DNA of 18,090 bases from Clostridium sp. UBA2485 (GCF_002341865.1 NZ_DDOV01000030.1:1-18090); one strand, 5' to 3'; shown: positions 7,678 to 15,008, counted from the first letter of the stretch. Made by a program: numbers and translations. The notes: generated by a model not told the origin, from the letters alone.

Positions 7678-9405
7678 ATGCACAAAGTTTACTTTAATCA
7701 ATATGATAAAGAAATCCATGTAGAGAATGGAAGTCTACTTATAGATGTTATACGAAAAAATGGCTTTAAGTTGGAAACACCTTGTAATTCTAAGGGGATA
7801 TGTGGAAAATGCAAGGTAAAAATATATGGAATAAAATCGGAACCTAAAGATGAAGAAAAAAAGTTTTTAACAAATGCTAATGAAAGATTAGCTTGCATTA
7901 CTAAAATAGAAGAAGATATTACAGTAGAGTTTTTGACAAATGAAAAAGAGGATTTGAAGACTATAAATGAAGGTTATTCTATAGATGTAGATATAAATAG
8001 TAGATTACAGAAGAGAAAATTTCAAAATATAAAAAAAGCTGAATACAAATGTTCCGTGGAATGTACAAGTTTTAATATAAAAGATATGGATATTATAAAA
8101 AGGATAGGAGACCTTAGAAAATATCAAGAAGAAAATCTTTATGTTGTAACTTTTGAAGATACCATTATAGATTTATTTAATGAAAATAAAAATATACTAG
8201 GTATAGCTTTAGATATAGGTACTACAGGGATATCTTCATATCTTTTAGATTTAGAAAATGGGAATATACTTAATAAAGCTTCTACTTTAAATCCTCAAAC
8301 TACCTTTGGAGGAGATGTTATTTCTAGAATAAGTTTTACTATGCAGGAAGAGAATGGATTAGACAAGCTTCAGGAAGTAATAATAGAAAAAATAAATGAA
8401 CTTATAGAAGAATTAATAGGTAAAAAATTTAATAGAGATGATATATACAATTTAAATATAGCAGCTAATACTACAATGTTACATATATTAGCAGGGGTAA
8501 ATCCAGAATCTATAGCAAAAGCACCTTATAAGGCAACGTTTTTAGATAAGATTGATTTAAGACCTAAAGAATTAAATATTGATATTAATCCTAAAGGGAT
8601 AATTACTTTATTACCTTCTATATCTTCTTATGTTGGAGCAGATATTGTAGCTGGCATAGTAGCTATAGATATAAGTAAGTATCAATCTGTAATATTTATA
8701 GATATTGGTACTAATGGTGAGATGGTTTTACTTAAGGATGGCAAGCTCTACTCAACATCTACTGCCGCAGGTCCTGCACTTGAAGGAATGAATATAAGTT
8801 GTGGTATGAGAGCGGAAAGTGGAGCTATAGAGAAATTTGAGTTAGATAAAAACTTTAATGTAAGCTATTCTACCATAGGAGAAACTAAGGCAAGAGGGAT
8901 ATGCGGAAGTGGGCTTTTAGATATAACTTCTAATCTTATAAAAACAGGAATATTAGAACCAAGCGGAAGATTTTCGAAAACCCTTCCAGAAAATATAAAA
9001 GAAAAATTTAGAGATAAGAAATTTTATATAACAGAAGATATATATATTTCTCAAAAGGATATAAGACAAATACAATTAGCTAAGGGAGCCATAGCTTCGG
9101 GAATAACTATGCTTTTAAAAGAAGTAGATGATTCCATAGAAAATATAGACCATGCCATCATAGCTGGTTCTTTTGGCTATCATCTTAAAGAGGAAAGTAT
9201 AAGAACTATAGGTATAATACCTAATGGTTTTAAAGGAGATATAAAGTTTGTAGGAAACTCTTCTGTAGAAGGAGCAAAATTATCATTACTAAATAAAGAC
9301 AAGCTTTTAGAAATGATGGACATAAAAGATAGAGTAGAAGTAGTGGATTTAAGTAGCAAAGATTATTTTCAAAAGTATTTTATAGAAGCTTTGAATTTTA
9401 ATTAG
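7678..9405 (+). CDS. [2Fe-2S]/ASKHA reductive activator of corrinoid protein (RACo/AcsV-like)
   Basis: A 575-aa ATP-dependent activator that reduces inactive Co(II) corrinoid back to Co(I) so that methyl transfer can resume. The N-terminal ferredoxin-like domain (about 1-95) has Cys36, Cys42, Cys45 and Cys73 in the CX5CX2C…C spacing of a plant-type [2Fe-2S] cluster. The rest is an ASKHA (actin/Hsp70-like) domain of the DUF4445 type: phosphate loop GIALDIGTTG (D179), second loop FIDIGTNGEM (D342), GPALEGMNISCGMRAESGAI, GICGSGLLD and IIAGSFGYHL. Having an N-terminal [2Fe-2S] rather than C-terminal [4Fe-4S] clusters places it with RACo/AcsV-type rather than RamA-type activators. SD GGGAGGAG is just before the ATG. 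It heads the corrinoid cluster, separated from the next gene by a 206-bp repeat. Confidence 0.9.
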   Translation: MHKVYFNQYDKEIHVENGSLLIDVIRKNGFKLETPCNSKGICGKCKVKIYGIKSEPKDEEKKFLTNANERLACITKIEEDITVEFLTNEKEDLKTINEGYSIDVDINSRLQKRKFQNIKKAEYKCSVECTSFNIKDMDIIKRIGDLRKYQEENLYVVTFEDTIIDLFNENKNILGIALDIGTTGISSYLLDLENGNILNKASTLNPQTTFGGDVISRISFTMQEENGLDKLQEVIIEKINELIEELIGKKFNRDDIYNLNIAANTTMLHILAGVNPESIAKAPYKATFLDKIDLRPKELNIDINPKGIITLLPSISSYVGADIVAGIVAIDISKYQSVIFIDIGTNGEMVLLKDGKLYSTSTAAGPALEGMNISCGMRAESGAIEKFELDKNFNVSYSTIGETKARGICGSGLLDITSNLIKTGILEPSGRFSKTLPENIKEKFRDKKFYITEDIYISQKDIRQIQLAKGAIASGITMLLKEVDDSIENIDHAIIAGSFGYHLKEESIRTIGIIPNGFKGDIKFVGNSSVEGAKLSLLNKDKLLEMMDIKDRVEVVDLSSKDYFQKYFIEALNFN

Positions 9406-9406
9406 A

Positions 9407-9612
9407 CTGCTAAAATTCAATTCGCAATTCACGATTCACAATTTAGAATTTCTCAGTTATTCCTGAGAAATTCTAAATTGATTCTGTAGCGGGGAACAGT
9501 GTCAGGCACATAGCTAGCAATTACATTGCTAATTAAAAATCTGTTAAAGAAATTATTTTGTCTAAAAATAATTTCCTCCTTAATTGTCCATTGTCAATCG
9601 TCAATTGTCCAC
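9407..9612 (-). repeat. Complete copy of dispersed structured repeat (copy 2)
   Basis: Starting one base after the activator stop codon and ending 39 bases before the next gene start, this element (read on the minus strand) opens with GTGGACAATTGAC. It continues through a TAATTTCTTTAACAG-type core and ends in GTGAATTG-like units. It contains two hairpins: TAGCAAT/ATTGCTA (9515-9531) and a 17-bp perfect stem AATTTAGAATTTCTCAG/CTGAGAAATTCTAAATT (9440-9479). Between them lies GGGGAACAGTGTCAGGCACA, a GTGTCAGGCAC-type motif that recurs in Firmicute repeats. No T-run follows the big stem, so it is not an obvious terminator. Copy 1 matches its end and copy 3 its beginning. It is MITE/REP-like with no ORF, and looks inserted inside an operon. 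Confidence 0.75.
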
Positions 9613-9651
9613 TGTATAAATTGTGCATTAAAACATAAGGAGGTGTTATAA

Positions 9652-10515
9652 TTGAACAAATTTAAATGCTCAGGAGATGATAATGAGCATATACCTGAGG
9701 AAATTTTACACTTAGGAATAAGTTTTCCAGAGGCATATAGTGAGAAGAGAGCTATGACAAGGCTATCAAAAGAACTTAAAATTTATAAAAAAGATAATAT
9801 ATGTTTTTTACCATTTTGTATGACTGTATTACCGGAGGCATTTGGAGCAAAGGTAAATTTAGGAGATCATAAATATCTTCCAAGAGTTAAGGAATATGCC
9901 ATAAATTCACTAGATGAAATAGATAATTTAAATACAATTAATTTTAGTTTAGGTAGGGTAAAGGAAGTACTAGACAGTATAGAAGAACTTAAAGCTCAAA
10001 ATTCATATGTGGCATTAAAAGTAGAAGGAACCTTTACGGTTATAACTTCTATAATGGAACCAAGAATTTTTTATAAGCTATTAAGGAAAGATGAGCATAA
10101 GGCTTTAGAAATAATAGAAAAGGTAGAGCAGGGAATTTTAGAATATATAAAAGAAGGCGTTAAAAGAGGAGTTAATATAATATCCTATGGAGATTCAAGT
10201 GGAGTAGAGTCTATCGTAGGTAAAAATATATACTTAAATTATAGTGGTAAAAGTACTTGTAATATAATCAGAAATTTTCAACAAGTTATTGATAATAGTT
10301 TAATTCATGTATGTGGATTAACATCTTCAAGTTTATATAATAATGATTTAATTACTTTTAATCCTATAAAATATGATAATAATCTAACTTATGGAGAAGG
10401 ACTAATAAATATATTAAATGAGAGAAATTCTATTAAGGCCTTAGGGGGAAGATGTATAAAAAATACTAATAAGTTACTAAATGAACCTTTAGCATATGAG
10501 ATAATTTTAAAATAA
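9652..10515 (+). CDS. Short UroD/MtaA-type corrinoid methyltransferase
   Basis: A 287-aa protein of the uroporphyrinogen decarboxylase/MtaA-CmuA superfamily, here expected to move methyl groups to or from a corrinoid protein. It starts with TTG, supported by AAGGAGGTG (9637-9645) at good spacing. It is paralogous to the 338-aa enzyme downstream: CMTVLPEAFGAKVNLGD aligns with CMTVEAESMGAGVSLGD, and LPRVKEYAINSLDE with EPRVTDYVINSVTE. Putative zinc ligands His219-x-Cys221 (HVCG) and Cys268 are kept. It is about 50 residues shorter, lacking the usual N-terminal SKERLFKVLKNEKVDRPP segment and part of the C-terminal half, with loose similarity after about residue 225. It may be a diverged specialised methyltransferase or an adapter. 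Its reading frame is intact over 287 codons, which argues against a pseudogene. Confidence 0.8.
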   Translation: MNKFKCSGDDNEHIPEEILHLGISFPEAYSEKRAMTRLSKELKIYKKDNICFLPFCMTVLPEAFGAKVNLGDHKYLPRVKEYAINSLDEIDNLNTINFSLGRVKEVLDSIEELKAQNSYVALKVEGTFTVITSIMEPRIFYKLLRKDEHKALEIIEKVEQGILEYIKEGVKRGVNIISYGDSSGVESIVGKNIYLNYSGKSTCNIIRNFQQVIDNSLIHVCGLTSSSLYNNDLITFNPIKYDNNLTYGEGLINILNERNSIKALGGRCIKNTNKLLNEPLAYEIILK

Positions 10516-10532
10516 AGAAGGGATGAGAAACT

Positions 10533-11192
10533 ATGTATGATGGAGATTTAATACTTGATCTAAAACAAAGTGTAGTTGATATGGAGGAGGATGAAACTAA
10601 AGTCTTAGCAGAAAAGTGCATAGAAGATGAAATGGATCCTTTTAAAGCAATAAATGAAGGACTAGCTATGGGAATGCAGGAAGCAGGAAAATTATATGAA
10701 GAAGGAGAGTACTACATACCGGAACTTTTAATGTGTTCTGATGCTATGTATGTAGGTCTTGACGTTTTAAGGCCACATCTGAAAAGTGAAAGTAGTGACA
10801 ATAATTTAAGAGCAGTAGTTGGAGTAGTGGAAGGCGATACTCATGATATAGGTAAAAATCTCTTTAAGATAATGCTAGAAACTAACGGCTTTGAAGTATT
10901 AGATTTAGGTAGAGATGTACCTCCTATAGAATTTGTAAACAAAGCTAAAAATTTTAATGCCAATTTAGTAGGAATGTCTACTCTTATGACCACTACTATG
11001 GATAATATGCAAGTAGTTATAGATTTGTTAAAGAAGGAAGGAATAAGGGAAGATGTAGTGGTTATGGTAGGTGGAGGTCCTATATCACAAAATTTTGCAG
11101 ATAAAATAGGCGCTGATGCTTATGCTCCAGAAGCTTCTAGAGCTGCTAGAATTGCAAAAAATCTTGTGAATGGGAAAGTTTTAAATGTATAA
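10533..11192 (+). CDS. Corrinoid (B12-binding) methyl carrier protein, MtaC/MtbC/MtvC-like
   Basis: A 219-aa two-domain corrinoid protein that carries the methyl group on cobalt between methyltransferases. The N-terminal helical cap (about 1-85) includes DPFKAINEGLAMGMQEAGKLYEEGEYYIPELLM, typical of B12-binding cap domains. The C-terminal Rossmann-like domain holds the base-off motif GDTHDIGKN with Asp102, cobalt ligand His104 and Gly107, followed by GMSTLMTTTM and VMVGGGPIS. Length is as expected for MtaC/MtmC/MtvC-type proteins. It sits 17 bp after the short UroD gene and overlaps the next gene by 8 bp, indicating cotranscription and probably coupled translation. The specific methyl donor cannot be read from the carrier. 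Confidence 0.93.
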   Translation: MYDGDLILDLKQSVVDMEEDETKVLAEKCIEDEMDPFKAINEGLAMGMQEAGKLYEEGEYYIPELLMCSDAMYVGLDVLRPHLKSESSDNNLRAVVGVVEGDTHDIGKNLFKIMLETNGFEVLDLGRDVPPIEFVNKAKNFNANLVGMSTLMTTTMDNMQVVIDLLKKEGIREDVVVMVGGGPISQNFADKIGADAYAPEASRAARIAKNLVNGKVLNV

Positions 11193-12267
11193 AGATAAAA
11201 TGACAGCGCTAGAAAGAGCTATTGCATTATCTAAGGGTCAGGAGGTAGATAGAATTCAATGTAATCCTAATCTTTCTAATGGTATAGCAAGAATATCAGG
11301 ATGTAAAATTTCAGAATTCAATCATAACTCAAAGGCATTAGCAGATGCAGTAATAGCTACTTATAATAGATTTGGTGGAGATGGCGCTAAGATTTTTACA
11401 GATTTATTTATACTTTCAGAAGCTATGGGAGCAAAAATGAAATATCCTGAAGATGGTACGGTGGATCTTTTAGAACCAGCAATAAATAAGGTAGAGGATA
11501 TAGAAAATTTAAATATAGTTAATCCTTATAAAGATGGTAGATTAGCTATTCAAATAGAAGCAATGAAAATAGTTAAAGATAGAATTGGGAAAGAGGTACC
11601 TGTTAGTACATTAATTGTAGGACCTTTTACTAGTGCTTTTTTTCTCATAGGTGTAAAAGAAATGACTAGACTCATGATAAAAAATCCTGATGCTGTTCAT
11701 AAATTATGCAAAATATCTTTAGAAAGCTGCTTGAGATTTACAGAAGAGGCTATTAAACAAGGGGTAGGTGTTACTATTGCAGAACCTATGTCATCTTGTA
11801 CTGTTATAAGTCCTAAACATTTTAGAGAGTATGCATATCCTTACATTAAAACCTTTAGTAAATTTATAAAGGAAAGATGCGGAGGAGTATCCATACATAT
11901 TTGTGGACAAACTGAAGATATTTGGGAGGGTTTAGCACAGATGGGTATGGATGGTGTTAGTATAGATAATGTAGCTAGCCTTAGAAATTGTGTCAATAAT
12001 GTTGGACATAGAATGAAGGTAATGGGAAATATCGATCCTTCTAGCATAATGTATTCTGGTAGCAGAGAAGATGTTAGGAAAGCGGTATTGAATTCCATAA
12101 AAATTGCACATAAAAATCCTAAAGGTTATATGGTAATGCCTGGCTGTGGGCTGCCTGTAGAGACTCCAGTAGAAAATATAGATGCTATGATGGATGCTGC
12201 TAGAGAGATAGGATGGCCTATAGATGAGGAAAAAATAGATTATCTTTTAAGTATAGATAGATATTAA
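11185..12267 (+). CDS. UroD/MtaA-type methyltransferase A
   Basis: A 360-aa TIM-barrel methyltransferase of the UroD (PF01208-type) superfamily, acting with the neighbouring corrinoid protein. Seen: N-terminal TALERAIALSKGQEVDRI, the zinc-site motif HICG (His238, Cys240), C-terminal MPGCGLPVETP (Cys321), and MGNIDPSSIM. The His-x-Cys…Cys set is the zinc site used by MtaA/MtbA-like enzymes to activate a thiol or related methyl acceptor or donor. The ATG overlaps the end of the corrinoid gene (ATGTATAA), suggesting translational coupling; an internal ATG at 11200 is also possible. It differs clearly from the 338-aa paralogue, so the two probably handle the two half reactions. Which is donor-side and which acceptor-side cannot be decided from sequence alone. 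Confidence 0.88.
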   Translation: MYKDKMTALERAIALSKGQEVDRIQCNPNLSNGIARISGCKISEFNHNSKALADAVIATYNRFGGDGAKIFTDLFILSEAMGAKMKYPEDGTVDLLEPAINKVEDIENLNIVNPYKDGRLAIQIEAMKIVKDRIGKEVPVSTLIVGPFTSAFFLIGVKEMTRLMIKNPDAVHKLCKISLESCLRFTEEAIKQGVGVTIAEPMSSCTVISPKHFREYAYPYIKTFSKFIKERCGGVSIHICGQTEDIWEGLAQMGMDGVSIDNVASLRNCVNNVGHRMKVMGNIDPSSIMYSGSREDVRKAVLNSIKIAHKNPKGYMVMPGCGLPVETPVENIDAMMDAAREIGWPIDEEKIDYLLSIDRY

Positions 12268-12281
12268 AGGGGTAAAGCTAA

Positions 12282-13298
12282 ATGTTAACGTCAAAAGAGA
12301 GATTATTTAAAGTATTAAAAAATGAAAAAGTAGACAGACCACCTTGTATATGCCCTGGTGGAATGATGAATATGATAATAGAAGATTTGATGGATATAAC
12401 AGAAATAAAGTGGCCAGATGCTCATACTAATCCAAAATTAATGGCAAACTTAGCATATAGTATGTATGAAAATGGAGGATTTGAAAACTGCGGAGTTCCG
12501 TTTTGCATGACTGTAGAGGCAGAATCTATGGGAGCAGGAGTTTCTCTAGGAGATAAGACTACAGAACCTAGGGTAACAGACTATGTTATTAATTCTGTTA
12601 CTGAATATGAAAAATTGAAAAATATAGATTCTAATTCTGGAAGAACAAAAGTAGTGATAGATGCTATAAAGATTCTTTCAGAAAGGAATTTAGAAATACC
12701 AATCGTAGCCAATATAACAGGCCCTATAAGTTTAGCTTCTTCAATTATGGATCCTATAGTTTTTTATAAGGAACTAGTAAGAAAGAAAGAAGAAGCTCAT
12801 AAATATATGGAGGTAATTGCTGAAAATTTAATAAGTTTTGGTAAAGCTCAACTTGAGGCTGGAGCAGAAATACTTGCAATATCAGACCCAAGCGGTACTG
12901 GTGAAATATTAGGGCCAAAGTTGTTTAACGAATTTGCAATACCGTATATAAATAAAATAGTTGAAGCTTTAAAACCATACGCTAAAGGTGGAATAATAGT
13001 TCACATATGTGGAAAATTAAAAAGTGTTTATGAAAACTTACAAAACCTAAAATGCGATGCTATAAGTTTCGATTCAATAACCAGTGTGAAAGAGGTTAAA
13101 CAAAACGTTAAGGGAAAAGCAATAATGGGAAATGTAAGTACTCTTACTCTATTTAATGGAGAATGTGACTTAATAAAAAATATATCCAGTCATTGTATAA
13201 AAAATGGAGTGGACATATTGTCACCTGCCTGTGGGTTAGGAATAACTACGCCGCTTAAAAATATTAAGACTATGGTAGAAGTAGCAAAAGAAAGTTAA
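12282..13298 (+). CDS. UroD/MtaA-type methyltransferase B (MtaA/CmuA-like)
   Basis: A 338-aa methyltransferase of the MtaA/CmuA branch of the UroD superfamily. Seen: SKERLFKVLKNEKVDRPP start, CMTVEAESMGAGVSLGD, ITGPISLASSIMDP, zinc motif HICG (His241, Cys243), and SPACGLGITTP with Cys317. MtaA enzymes move methyl groups between a corrinoid protein and a thiol, and CmuA methylates a corrinoid from chloromethane. Clostridia do not make coenzyme M, so the true partner here is unknown. The gene follows methyltransferase A by 14 bp with SD AAAGGGG and ends the operon at a strong terminator. It is the closest relative in the window of the short UroD gene at 9652. Confidence 0.88.
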   Translation: MLTSKERLFKVLKNEKVDRPPCICPGGMMNMIIEDLMDITEIKWPDAHTNPKLMANLAYSMYENGGFENCGVPFCMTVEAESMGAGVSLGDKTTEPRVTDYVINSVTEYEKLKNIDSNSGRTKVVIDAIKILSERNLEIPIVANITGPISLASSIMDPIVFYKELVRKKEEAHKYMEVIAENLISFGKAQLEAGAEILAISDPSGTGEILGPKLFNEFAIPYINKIVEALKPYAKGGIIVHICGKLKSVYENLQNLKCDAISFDSITSVKEVKQNVKGKAIMGNVSTLTLFNGECDLIKNISSHCIKNGVDILSPACGLGITTPLKNIKTMVEVAKES

Positions 13299-13335
13299 AT
13301 ATCCAAAGTAATCTAAAATATTATTTAAACCACAT

Positions 13336-13369
13336 AAAAGGTGTTAGCTTAATTCTCTAACACCTTTTT
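13336..13369. terminator. Terminator closing the corrinoid operon
   Basis: AAAAGGTGTTAG (13336-13347) and CTAACACCTTTT (13357-13368) form a perfect 12-bp stem with a 9-nt loop and a T-rich tail on the plus strand. It lies between convergent units and may also serve the minus-strand XRE gene, where the U-run is shorter. Confidence 0.85.
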
Positions 13370-13379
13370 ACTTTTAAAA

Positions 13380-13598
13380 TTAATCCTCGCTTTCATCTTC
13401 TACATATTCCAATAGATCTCCAGGCTGACATTCTAATACTTTGCATATAGCTTCAAGAGTAGAAAAACGTATAGCCTTGGCTTTGTTTGTTTTTAAAATA
13501 GAAAGATTAGCTTGAGTTATCCCAATTTTGGCTGCTAAATCTTGAGAACTAATCTTCCGTTTTGCCATCATAACATCTAAATTTACTATAATAGGCAT
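13380..13598 (-). CDS. Small XRE-family (YozG-like) transcriptional regulator
   Basis: A 72-aa DNA-binding protein made almost entirely of one helix-turn-helix domain: MAKRKISSQDLAAKIGITQANLSILKTNKAKAIRFSTLEAICKVLECQPGDLLEY is a textbook Cro/CI HTH of the short YozG type, here quoted only as its span (about residues 11-64; key words are SQDLAAKIGIT and LEAICKVLEC). The SD AGGAGG (about 13607-13612) partly overlaps the end of the upstream DUF2975 gene, so both are cotranscribed. Pairing of this regulator type with a DUF2975 membrane protein is recurrent in Firmicutes, and the regulator may respond to or control the membrane proteins. The target is unknown. Confidence 0.9.
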   Translation of the reverse strand: MPIIVNLDVMMAKRKISSQDLAAKIGITQANLSILKTNKAKAIRFSTLEAICKVLECQPGDLLEYVEDESED

Positions 13599-13608
13599 AT
13601 AAATCCTC

Positions 13609-14079
13609 CTAAATGGTCAAATCATTTTCTTCTTTTGTTAAAAAAGCAAGTTTAAAAATCTCAGATAATACATAAGATAATAATCCGAAAATTAAAAATG
13701 CAAAGGAACTTGGTTTTAAAGAACCATACTTAGTAGATATAAGTTGAAGATTTCCTTGATATGGAGTTGGATAGGTTATAGCTGCATAAAAAATAGAAAA
13801 AATTAGGGATAATAGTCCAATATGTCTAAAGTAATGACTATTTTTTATATTGAAACAATCACCATTTCTTATGTTTTTTACAACAAGTTTTAATTTGTAT
13901 GCAACTACTGTTGAAATCAAACTAAAAGCTAAAAAGCCTAAAGCAAGAAAAAAGTCTAGCATAGCTAAATGATTAAGAGCAAAAATTACATTGAAGATCA
14001 TTGAAAAACTCGCAAGAGAACCAATTACAAAAATTATACTTAATATTATTGTTAATACAGTTAAACTTCTTTTATTCAT
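13609..14079 (-). CDS. DUF2975 membrane protein (copy 2)
   Basis: A 156-aa integral membrane protein of unknown function. Four hydrophobic spans are visible, at about residues 7-30, 40-66, 85-105 and 122-146, with a basic loop (KLKLVVKNIRNGDCFN) after the second. This loop and the FLIFGLLSYVLSEIFKLAF segment are characteristic of DUF2975. It ends in KEENDLTI, identical to the end of the upstream paralogue, so the two arose by tandem duplication. SD AAGGAGA precedes the ATG. The XRE gene follows 10 bp downstream, so the order is DUF2975, DUF2975, XRE. Confidence 0.82.
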   Translation of the reverse strand: MNKRSLTVLTIILSIIFVIGSLASFSMIFNVIFALNHLAMLDFFLALGFLAFSLISTVVAYKLKLVVKNIRNGDCFNIKNSHYFRHIGLLSLIFSIFYAAITYPTPYQGNLQLISTKYGSLKPSSFAFLIFGLLSYVLSEIFKLAFLTKEENDLTI

Positions 14080-14136
14080 AGAATTATCTCCTTATTTAAA
14101 TTTTTTAGTTATTTACTTTAATTACTAAACTTTATT

Positions 14137-14619
14137 TTAAATAGTTAAATCATTTTCTTCTTTTGTCGAAAGAGCAATCTTAAAGGCTTCAGCTAATACA
14201 TAAGAGAATGTACCAAATATTAAGAATACCATACTAAGCATTTTAAGAGAGCCGTATTGGCTAAGTATGATATTTGGAAATAGTAAAGATAAGATTTGAT
14301 AGATAATAAAAGAGCATGTAGAAAACAATCCTATAGATTTAAAAGCACGAATATTTTCGAGGTTAAAAAAATCTTCTTTTTTAAAGTTTTTTGTGATAAC
14401 CTTCATTTTATACATAATCAATGTTGAAATTATGATAAATATTGAATCTGGAAAAAAATCTAAATATTCTTGTATATTCATAGAAACTAAAGAATGAATA
14501 AAAATAATACAAAATGAAAGTGTAAAAAGGCAGCCTAGTGCAAAAAAACAATTTAAAATAATTGTTAATGATGTTAGTGGTTCTGTTTTTGTTAATATTT
14601 TTGAGATTTTTTTATTCAT
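14137..14619 (-). CDS. DUF2975 membrane protein (copy 1)
   Basis: A 160-aa membrane protein, paralogous to the downstream copy: same four-span layout, same MYKMKVITKNFKKEDFFN loop, same FLIFG.FSYVLAEAFKIA segment and same KEENDLTI tail. A GTG at 14628 would open the frame, but it lies inside the SD (GAGGGGTGA). ATG 14619 just downstream of that SD is therefore taken as the start. It is the first gene of the three-gene minus-strand unit. Function is unknown; transport or stress sensing with the cognate XRE protein is only inference. Confidence 0.8.
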   Translation of the reverse strand: MNKKISKILTKTEPLTSLTIILNCFFALGCLFTLSFCIIFIHSLVSMNIQEYLDFFPDSIFIIISTLIMYKMKVITKNFKKEDFFNLENIRAFKSIGLFSTCSFIIYQILSLLFPNIILSQYGSLKMLSMVFLIFGTFSYVLAEAFKIALSTKEENDLTI

Positions 14620-14639
14620 AATTCTCACCCCTCAAAAAT

Positions 14640-14706
14640 ATAATATCAAATTTTTTATTGTTTATCAATAAAAATATATTATAGTATGATAAAAATATAT
14701 TGAAAA
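14640..14706 (-). promoter_or_regulatory. Promoter(s) of the DUF2975-XRE operon
   Basis: Two candidate sigmaA promoters lie on the minus strand. One has TATAAT (14678-14683) 17 bp from TTTTCA (14701-14706). The other has TATTAT (14640-14645) 17 bp from TTGATA (14663-14668), but it would start transcription at the SD and give an extremely short leader. The first is therefore more plausible for normal translation. Confidence 0.45.
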
Positions 14707-14741
14707 ATAGATATTTATAAGAAAAGAAAAAGTATATAATA

Positions 14742-14766
14742 AAAAAAGCATGGTTACCATGCTTTT
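14742..14766 (-). terminator. Terminator of the trhA / 56-aa gene unit
   Basis: AAAAAGCATGG-TTA-CCATGCTTTTT is a perfect 11-bp stem with a 3-nt loop, with an A-run on the plus strand that becomes the U-run on the minus strand. It begins at the stop codon of the 56-aa gene. Confidence 0.85.
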
Positions 14767-14936
14767 TAATAATATTCTTTTCCTCTTTCTTTAGAATGAT
14801 CTTTGCTATTGGCATAACTGCCTATTTTTTTACCATCAATTATCCCAATATCAGCACCATCTTTAGGGTACATTTTTCTAAGTTCTGCGTTAGATTTTTC
14901 TCTATCTTTGATGCGGTTTTTATTATTATCAGACAT
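14766..14936 (-). CDS. 56-aa charged small protein of unknown function
   Basis: ATG 14936 opens 56 codons ending at TAA 14766. The protein starts MSDNNKNRIKDREKSN, has a central PKDGADIGIIDGKKIGSYA and ends KERGKEYY. It is rich in Lys, Asp, Asn and Glu, has no hydrophobic span or cysteine, and so is probably cytoplasmic. A perfect SD AAGGAGGT is 6-7 nt upstream and a terminator starts at the stop codon, which strongly supports a real gene. It follows trhA by 72 bp. Its SD lies in one arm of a long hairpin (14940-14997). I do not recognise the family. Low complexity and high charge resemble small spore or nucleic-acid-associated proteins, but no such signature is present. Confidence 0.75.
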   Translation of the reverse strand: MSDNNKNRIKDREKSNAELRKMYPKDGADIGIIDGKKIGSYANSKDHSKERGKEYY

Positions 14937-14939
14937 GTA

Positions 14940-14997
14940 AATACCTCCTTATATAATTACTACAATGTTAATTTAACCTATATATAAAGGAGGTATT
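14940..14997 (-). promoter_or_regulatory. SD-sequestering hairpin before the 56-aa gene
   Basis: On the minus-strand RNA, AATACCTCCTT (14997-14987) pairs perfectly with AAGGAGGTATT (14950-14940). After a one-base bulge, five more A-T pairs extend the stem around a loop of about 25 nt. The downstream arm is the whole SD of the 56-aa gene, so folding would hide it from ribosomes. No U-run follows, so it is not a terminator for trhA. Confidence 0.6.
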
Positions 14998-15008
14998 CAT
15001 AAAATTTT

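Noticed and set aside
9440..9479. 17-bp hairpin as a terminator for the activator gene
   Set aside because: No U-run follows on either strand and the hairpin is part of a dispersed repeat, so termination is not supported.
14612..14815. 67-aa ORF on the minus strand
   Set aside because: It runs through the terminator at 14742-14766 and the operon promoter region, has no SD, and overlaps the start of the DUF2975 gene; the composition is that of translated AT-rich spacer.
14796..14987. 63-aa ORF on the plus strand
   Set aside because: It is antisense to the SD-supported 56-aa gene and has no SD of its own.
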